Assembly: GCA_965229935.1 (NCBI GenBank)
Contig: CBDDKB010000002.1
Span: 2,480,001-2,544,000, forward strand
Origin: SPJN01 sp965229935
Lineage (GTDB): Bacteria; Pseudomonadota; Alphaproteobacteria; SPJN01
Reading direction: 5' to 3'
Length of the DNA stretch: 64,000 bases
Positions 58,983 through 64,000 of this stretch are shown one piece after another (the first letter of the stretch is position 1; each line of letters opens with the position of its first letter). The notes beneath the pieces are model-generated. The model was given only the letters and a program-made list of their open reading frames with translations, searched no databases and had not been told where the DNA came from. The position numbers and the translations under genes are program-made.

Positions 58983-61694
58983 TTATAGGCCGGGCGGGGT
59001 CCATTGACCGTCACCATCGGCATCAACAAATATCGGGTTTGAGAATGCCAGCGGATGATGGCGTGGCGCAATCAGTTTATAGGTGTCGGTGGCATCGCCC
59101 TCAACCTCCACCAACACAAAGGCATCCTTGGTAAAGTTCAGGTCATGGCTTTGTTGTTCGCGGCTGCCGATGCGGCCCTGATGGACCTCCTCGCCATTGA
59201 TGCTGATGCGCAGGGCATAGCTGCCCGACGGGTCGGCAATCCAGTCTGCGGCGCTGACATTAACCGTTAGTGTGCCTGATGCGCCACTTGTCCGCTCCCC
59301 CGGCCCTTTGCCGTTTAGCGTGACTGATAGGACGGGGCCTGTGGTGCCAATGATGCGGCCTTGTTTAACGGCGGCGACAAAATCAGCCTCGTGATAGTCC
59401 CCGATATCGTCAATGCCCATTTGCACCAGATTGCGCGGCCAGCCGATCAGTTCAGCCTTTGTATGGGAATCTGAATTGGCGACACCAACCACATATTCAC
59501 CCTGTTTCAGCCATGAAATCCACATTTGGCGCATCATACGATAGCTCTTGAACCACGGGCCGTTCAACAGTTCGACCGCATCAAAATCCATATCGCGATA
59601 GCCTGTGATCGGATCAGGGTCGATCAGATTGCTGTTATGGGGGTCGGTCAGCGGCTTGTCAGGATCAAACTGGCGACCGAACGGGCCCATATGATCAAGG
59701 AAAAAGCCGCGCGTGCCCGCGCTTTCCTGTGGGTTGCCTTCGGCGCTTGCCTGCACTTTGTTGCCGATGGTCGGGTGGTTCAGTTGCATCACCGTGTCAG
59801 GCCAGTCAGAACGTGTGTCGGCAATGACATCGCGCCAACGCCGTGCCTCGTTCATTGGCTGGCCGCGCCGCCAGCGGTCACGCTTGACCGTCAGGGGAAA
59901 GGCATTGGCATGGCCGATCGTATAGGGGTTGCGGGGGGTCGCCACCTCGCTGGTGATTTCTGACCCATTGACCACAATCACACGGCCATAAAGGCCAAGA
60001 CTGTTCAGCACAGGCCGATAGTCAAAGATGGTTTCATGTTCGGCGGCGACCATAATCTCGCCACCCTCAGCGATAAAGCTTGTTACGCGATCACCCGTTG
60101 CCATAACGGTGTCGAGCGAGGGGGCAGAATGCGTATGCAGATCAGCGCCCATCACGCCGGGACTTTCGACCATACGGCGCGGCGCTTCTATAGAGAGGGG
60201 GGCTGTTTCCCCCGCCGCCAAGCTAATCTCCGCCTCTTCGACACTGAATTCGATGCCCCGGCTTGCCAGAATGCGATAGCTGCCTGCGGGCAGATCGACA
60301 TGAGTGTCATCGGCAGCGATCCCCGCCAGATAGACATAGGGCATGGGCTTCGGGGCGCGCAGTCCATTGCCATCCGTGACCGTCAGGCCCAGTTGTTTGT
60401 CAGCGAGATTGGGCGTCGGCGTGTCGCCCGTGCCCAAAATTGTCAGGCGCATGGGGCCGCTATTGCGCGGCAAAACCATACGGGCAGGGGGTGCCGTATC
60501 AATGGCACCGAGCGCGAGCGGGCTATCTGTGTGGTTGATCTCTTGTTGGTAATCTGCTGCCCCGGCTGCCTTGATGATCAGCCGATAGTCCCCGGCGGGC
60601 AACTTTACGGTAAAGGCGCCTGCCGCATTGGGGCGGACATAGGTTAGGGGCGCGCCATCCAGTGTTTCAAAATGGACGACCGCCTCAAGATCTGTGCGGG
60701 CAAGCCTGCCTGACACGGGCGCGCCATCATAAAGCTGATCGGTGATCGCAGCAGCATCGGCGCGGGGGCCGACAATCAACTCCTCCCGCAGGGTCAGGAC
60801 GTCACCCTCATCAGGTTTCATGATCGCCATCTGTAGTAGCTGCAACAGGCCAAGCTGGCCCCCTGTCGGTTCAAACCAAAACCCGTTGGTAAAGGTCGCA
60901 AAGGCGGTCGCGGCAGGTTCGGCCAAACCAAAGACCGGCAATGTTTCGCTGCTGCCATCTGGCATGTGGCGAGTGGCAGAAAGCTGACGCCAGCCATAGG
61001 CCACCGCATGGCCCGACCCGCCCTCGCTGACAGGGACATCATCATGGGGGGATGTGGCGATCAACAGATCAGCGCTTTGCGCATAGTCGGCAATTTCAGC
61101 GGGTGATCGGCCAACAAATGCCTTTAACCCCGCACCAGGCGATAATGCCGGGTCAGCTAGGTTCAGAATATAGGGTGTCATGGAATGGTAGTTCATCATG
61201 ACATGGGGGATCATGGGCACAGACCCCACATCGCCGACAATGCGATAGGATTTTTCGATGCTGATTTTGGTGGGTGCCGCCTTTGTGACCACATAGTCGG
61301 TCTTGGTGATCATGCCCGGCGCATTGCCATAGACCGTGATGCGGGCACTGTCCGTGCCTGCAAAAGCCTCAATCCGTTCGGCACGCAATGGGGTGTCGCC
61401 GATCAAATCCTGAAAGCTTTGAATATTGTCATCATCGCGGTCGCAAAAGCCGACATCTGACAGGGCCCCGCCCGTGGCGGCCAAATCGCTTTCGCGATTA
61501 ATGTCTGAAATAGTGGCGCAGATCACCCCGTTTGACAGCGCCCAATCGCCCACACCCGCATGGGCATCGGGGCCATCCTGAATATGTTGATCAGCATTTT
61601 GTGCTGTGATTTGCGTCGCGACCATATCTGCCGCAAAGGCAGCAGACGTGGATAGCGTCAGCATGGCAAAGGTCGTCAAAAAAAGCCGCATCAT
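58983..61694 (-). CDS. Large secreted CehA/McbA-type (PHP-fold) metallohydrolase
   Basis: About 903 residues with a signal peptide (FLTTFAMLTLSTSAAFAA). The N-terminal half is beta-rich, with repeated Ig/carboxypeptidase-regulatory-like modules (e.g. GSYRILASRGIEFSVEEAEI). The C-terminal catalytic domain matches the PHP-type CehA/McbA family (relatives hydrolyse carbamates such as carbaryl): ADLHTHSAPSLD, AAEHETIFDYRP, MQLNHPTIGN, GVANSDSHTKAEL, with several His/Asp/Glu metal ligands. Start is ATG 61694 behind GGGGGAA; longer frame upstream is antisense noise. Natural substrate unknown. Flanked downstream by a membrane-protein gene, upstream by an ALDH. Confidence 0.82.
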   Translation of the reverse strand: MMRLFLTTFAMLTLSTSAAFAADMVATQITAQNADQHIQDGPDAHAGVGDWALSNGVICATISDINRESDLAATGGALSDVGFCDRDDDNIQSFQDLIGDTPLRAERIEAFAGTDSARITVYGNAPGMITKTDYVVTKAAPTKISIEKSYRIVGDVGSVPMIPHVMMNYHSMTPYILNLADPALSPGAGLKAFVGRSPAEIADYAQSADLLIATSPHDDVPVSEGGSGHAVAYGWRQLSATRHMPDGSSETLPVFGLAEPAATAFATFTNGFWFEPTGGQLGLLQLLQMAIMKPDEGDVLTLREELIVGPRADAAAITDQLYDGAPVSGRLARTDLEAVVHFETLDGAPLTYVRPNAAGAFTVKLPAGDYRLIIKAAGAADYQQEINHTDSPLALGAIDTAPPARMVLPRNSGPMRLTILGTGDTPTPNLADKQLGLTVTDGNGLRAPKPMPYVYLAGIAADDTHVDLPAGSYRILASRGIEFSVEEAEISLAAGETAPLSIEAPRRMVESPGVMGADLHTHSAPSLDTVMATGDRVTSFIAEGGEIMVAAEHETIFDYRPVLNSLGLYGRVIVVNGSEITSEVATPRNPYTIGHANAFPLTVKRDRWRRGQPMNEARRWRDVIADTRSDWPDTVMQLNHPTIGNKVQASAEGNPQESAGTRGFFLDHMGPFGRQFDPDKPLTDPHNSNLIDPDPITGYRDMDFDAVELLNGPWFKSYRMMRQMWISWLKQGEYVVGVANSDSHTKAELIGWPRNLVQMGIDDIGDYHEADFVAAVKQGRIIGTTGPVLSVTLNGKGPGERTSGASGTLTVNVSAADWIADPSGSYALRISINGEEVHQGRIGSREQQSHDLNFTKDAFVLVEVEGDATDTYKLIAPRHHPLAFSNPIFVDADGDGQWTPPGL

Positions 61695-61710
61695 ATTCCC
61701 CCAAAACAGA

Positions 61711-61739
61711 AAAGGCGGCACGAGGATCGCACCGCCTTT
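61711..61739 (-). terminator. Rho-independent terminator of the aldehyde dehydrogenase gene
   Basis: Read on the minus strand: AAAGGCGGTGCGA and TCGTGCCGCCTTT form about 13 pairs with loop TCC, then TCTGTTTT. It lies 29 bases after the ALDH stop. Confidence 0.85.
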
Positions 61740-61767
61740 CCGGGAAAGCAATAAAGGATTGTTGCGC

Positions 61768-63198
61768 TTATGCGGCGTCGTAGCCAAGCACTGCCTTGAT
61801 TTCAAGGAAGTCGTCAAAGCCGAACTCGCCCCATTCGCGTCCATTGCCTGACTGTTTGTAACCACCGAAAGGCGCGTTGAAGTCGGGGCCGGCACCGTTC
61901 AGATGCACATTCCCTGTGCGCAGCTTGCTGGCAACCTCGCGGGCATGGTTGATGTCACCGGACTGGACATAACCTGACAGGCCGTAAACCGTGTCATTGG
62001 CCATGTCGATGGCTTCTTCTTCGGTTTCATAGGTCAGGATGGACAAGACCGGACCGAAGATTTCTTCGCGCGCGATGGTCATTTCCTGGGTCACGTCACC
62101 GAACACTGTCGGGCGGACAAAGAAACCGCGGTTCAGATTTTCCGGGCGACCGGGGCCACCAGCCAGAAGGGTTGCGCCTTCTTCGATGCCTTTTTCGATC
62201 AGGCCTTGGATTTTGTTGAACTGAACTTCAGACACGACGGGGCCGATATGGTGACCTTCCTTGGTCGGGTCATCAACACTGACGCCTTCGGCTGCTGCGG
62301 TAGCGGCGGCATAGGCTGCCTCTTTCTGGTCAGCAGGGACGAACATGCGGGTCGGTGCATTACATGACTGGCCTGAGTTCATCATGACAGCCTGCACACC
62401 GCGAGAAACAGCGGCGGGGATGTCGGCATCGGGCAGAACGATATTGGCAGACTTGCCGCCCAGTTCCTGTGCCACGCGCTTAACCGTGTCAGCAGCAGCT
62501 TTCGCCACCAAAATACCGGCGCGGGTTGAACCTGTGAAGGACATCATATCCACATCAGGGTGTGAGGAAAGCGGCGCACCAACGGCAGGGCCATCACCAT
62601 TCACAAGGTTGAAGACACCTTTGGGCAGGCCAGCTTCGTCAATAATCTCTGCCAGGATCATGGCATTGATCGGGGCAACTTCTGACGGTTTCAGCACCAT
62701 CGTGCAGCCTGTTGCCAGTGCCGGGGCGACCTTACAAACGATCTGGTTGATCGGCCAGTTCCACGGCGTGATGAAGCCGCACACACCGACAGGTTCTTTG
62801 ACGATGCGGGTTGATCCCTTTTGTTCTTCGAATTCGAGGTTTTTCAGGGTTTCCATAGCGGTGCCGAAATGGGCAACACCCATAGCAGCCTGCGCAGCAG
62901 TGGCGAGCGAGATCGGCGCGCCCATTTCCATGGAAATGGCCTGTGCGATTTCTGCATAGCGGCCCTGATAAAGCTCAACAATCTTGGCCATATAGCCAAG
63001 GCGTTCTTCCTTTGTGGTGCGTGACCATGCGGGGAAGGCAGCCTTTGCAGCGGCAACAGCGGCGTTCACATCGGCTTCTGAGCCCATGGAAATTTTGGCG
63101 CAAGCCTCCTCAGTGGCGGGGTTGATGACGTCGATTGTGCCGGGTGTTGCGGGATCGACCCATTCACCATTGATGTAGAATTGCAATTTCTCAAGCAT
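61768..63198 (-). CDS. NAD(P)-dependent aldehyde dehydrogenase
   Basis: A 476-residue ALDH oxidising an aldehyde to its acid. Present: GFITPWNWPINQIVCK, FTGSTRAG, ELGGKSANIV with the general-base Glu, NSGQSCNAPTRM with the catalytic Cys, and EEIFGPVLSI. Length and order are standard for the ALDH superfamily; substrate is not assignable. RBS AAGGAGG in front of ATG 63198, and immediately upstream lies a tandem 19-base repeat. Confidence 0.95.
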   Translation of the reverse strand: MLEKLQFYINGEWVDPATPGTIDVINPATEEACAKISMGSEADVNAAVAAAKAAFPAWSRTTKEERLGYMAKIVELYQGRYAEIAQAISMEMGAPISLATAAQAAMGVAHFGTAMETLKNLEFEEQKGSTRIVKEPVGVCGFITPWNWPINQIVCKVAPALATGCTMVLKPSEVAPINAMILAEIIDEAGLPKGVFNLVNGDGPAVGAPLSSHPDVDMMSFTGSTRAGILVAKAAADTVKRVAQELGGKSANIVLPDADIPAAVSRGVQAVMMNSGQSCNAPTRMFVPADQKEAAYAAATAAAEGVSVDDPTKEGHHIGPVVSEVQFNKIQGLIEKGIEEGATLLAGGPGRPENLNRGFFVRPTVFGDVTQEMTIAREEIFGPVLSILTYETEEEAIDMANDTVYGLSGYVQSGDINHAREVASKLRTGNVHLNGAGPDFNAPFGGYKQSGNGREWGEFGFDDFLEIKAVLGYDAA

Positions 63199-63212
63199 AA
63201 CAGCCTCCTTAA

Positions 63213-63250
63213 TGTCCCGTAAAAGTGGGAATGTCCCTGAAAAGTGGGAA
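63213..63250. repeat. Tandem 19-bp repeat with internal inverted symmetry upstream of ALDH
   Basis: TGTCCCGTAAAAGTGGGAA (63213-63231) and TGTCCCTGAAAAGTGGGAA (63232-63250) differ at two positions. Each contains TCCC...GGGA arms that can pair. It ends 15 bases from the start codon of the minus-strand ALDH gene, directly before its ribosome binding site. Confidence 0.85.
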
Positions 63251-63322
63251 ATTTCTTGATAAATTCTCAGATAATTTCAGGCGCGCACTGTGCGACAGAT
63301 GGGCCTGCCGATCAAGCGTGAA

Positions 63323-64000
63323 TCAAGCAGTTGTGACCGGAAATAAAGTGGGATTGATCGGGCTGGCGGCTGTTTCGCCGGGCTTGCAGCCGGGGAACCA
63401 GATCGACAGGTCAAACTGTTGTTGTGGGCCTTTGGGCGCGCTGACCTGCATATCAGCATCCATATAGATGATGGTGAAGGCCGCCCGGGTCTGATCGGTC
63501 AGGTTGGGACCTGCCTTATGATAGGTCCAGCCTGCATGAAAGCTGACCTCACCCACATCAAACGGCGCATCAAAAAAGGGATAATCCGCCATTTTTTCGC
63601 CGATCACCGCCTCACTTTCGTCAGAGATTGTCAGATCGCGCCCCTCATCCCCATCCATTGTGTGGGACCGCGCGGCAAAGCCCAGGGGCCCCATTTCGGC
63701 GCTGACGGCCTGCAATGGCATCCAAAGGGTCACGGTCTTGTCAGAGGCCATCGGCCAATAGACCTGATCGCAATGCCACGGGGTGTGGCCGCCCTTTGCC
63801 TCCTTATAAAGCGCCTGATCATGATAAAGTCTGACCCCATCCACCTCCATCAGGCGGGCGGCAATGCCGGCCAGCCGGGGGGAAAAGACAAGCTTTCGTG
63901 CCACATCATTCCAAAGCCATAGATTAAAGATTTGGGTAAAGGCGCGGGAATAGGTGTCAGCTTCGCTATCAGGTGTCTGCTGCTTTTTGGCGGCAAAGGC
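63323..64000 (-). CDS. Phytanoyl-CoA dioxygenase (PhyH) family protein, 5' end beyond window
   Basis: The C-terminal 225 residues of a non-haem Fe(II)/2-oxoglutarate dioxygenase. Iron and cosubstrate residues: HCDQVYWP (HxD motif), FHAGWTYHKAGPN (distal His region) and TRAAFTIIYM (2-oxoglutarate Arg). The open frame continues past the right edge (AFAAKKQQTPDSEADTY and upstream), so the N-terminus is missing. It is not EctD: ectoine hydroxylase signatures are absent and it is far from the ect operon. Substrate unknown. Confidence 0.88.
   Translation of the reverse strand, partial: AFAAKKQQTPDSEADTYSRAFTQIFNLWLWNDVARKLVFSPRLAGIAARLMEVDGVRLYHDQALYKEAKGGHTPWHCDQVYWPMASDKTVTLWMPLQAVSAEMGPLGFAARSHTMDGDEGRDLTISDESEAVIGEKMADYPFFDAPFDVGEVSFHAGWTYHKAGPNLTDQTRAAFTIIYMDADMQVSAPKGPQQQFDLSIWFPGCKPGETAASPINPTLFPVTTA

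Noticed and set aside
63323..64000. PhyH protein as ectoine hydroxylase EctD
   Set aside because: It lacks the EctD signature, is 57 kb away from the ect operon and its residues match other PhyH proteins better.
1..64000. tRNA, rRNA, CRISPR, insertion sequences
   Set aside because: I looked for cloverleaf-like segments, regular repeat-spacer arrays, transposase motifs and terminal inverted repeats and found none that I could support by eye.

Overview
The window looks like chromosomal DNA of an alphaproteobacterium, probably marine or salt-exposed. The grounds are moderate-to-high GC, an ectoine operon with its dedicated aspartokinase and MarR-type regulator, a NasT/NasS-controlled nitrate assimilation cluster, Na+-coupled transporters (NhaA, SbtA-like, SSS family), and an encapsulated-ferritin-type protein very like the Rhodospirillum one. 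The genus cannot be fixed from the sequence. I saw no rRNA, tRNA, CRISPR array, insertion sequence or prophage.

Layout. 1-1225: a DEAD-box RNA helicase cut by the left edge. 1534-7653: ectoine synthesis (ectR divergent from ectA-ectB-ectC-ask_ect and an SSS symporter, closed by a strong terminator). 7729-12218: an accessory stretch with a P450 and an AraC gene that both lost their 5' parts at one junction, then a quinone-reductase-like gene, a TetR regulator, an NmrA-like gene and a GST. 12569-25911: nitrate assimilation, with a leader that looks like a NasT (ANTAR) antitermination element, an ABC nitrate transporter (nrtA, nrtB, a fused two-domain ATPase), an outer-membrane porin, nirB, nirD, nasA, and the cytoplasmic sensor/antiterminator pair nasT-nasS. 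25944-30355: selO, then an nhaA-sbtA-sbtB operon with a small excisionase-type DNA-binding gene divergent from it.

30471-41860: oxidoreductases and hydrolases suggestive of catabolism of a lipophilic or aromatic compound (VOC protein, possible acetoacetate-decarboxylase-fold protein, type B carboxylesterase, Tat-exported PLP enzyme, saccharopine-dehydrogenase-like reductase, secreted EEP phosphatase/nuclease, acyl-CoA dehydrogenase, SDR, SnoaL-like protein, AraC regulator, cupin dioxygenase). 41881-45767: small membrane proteins, a stand-alone EncFtn ferritin, a rhodanese, a DUF3422 protein and an SDR. 45803-52959: a PiT phosphate transporter divergent from a globin across a triple PHO-box-like repeat, an MpaB-type oxygenase, a Sel1-repeat protein and katG. 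53072-56942: a metal-uptake locus (His-rich secreted protein, ZnuD-like TonB receptor, two HupE/UreJ proteins). 56954-64000: an MscS channel, a DUF2799 lipoprotein, a membrane protein, a large secreted PHP-type metallohydrolase, an aldehyde dehydrogenase, and a PhyH-type dioxygenase cut by the right edge.

The most interesting items are the stand-alone EncFtn with no encapsulin partner or targeting tail, the nhaA-sbtA-sbtB operon in an apparent heterotroph, the NasT-type leader with two six-base-loop hairpins overlapping a possible terminator, the phased PHO-box array between pit and a globin, and the HupE pair in which one member has lost its Asp-His motif.
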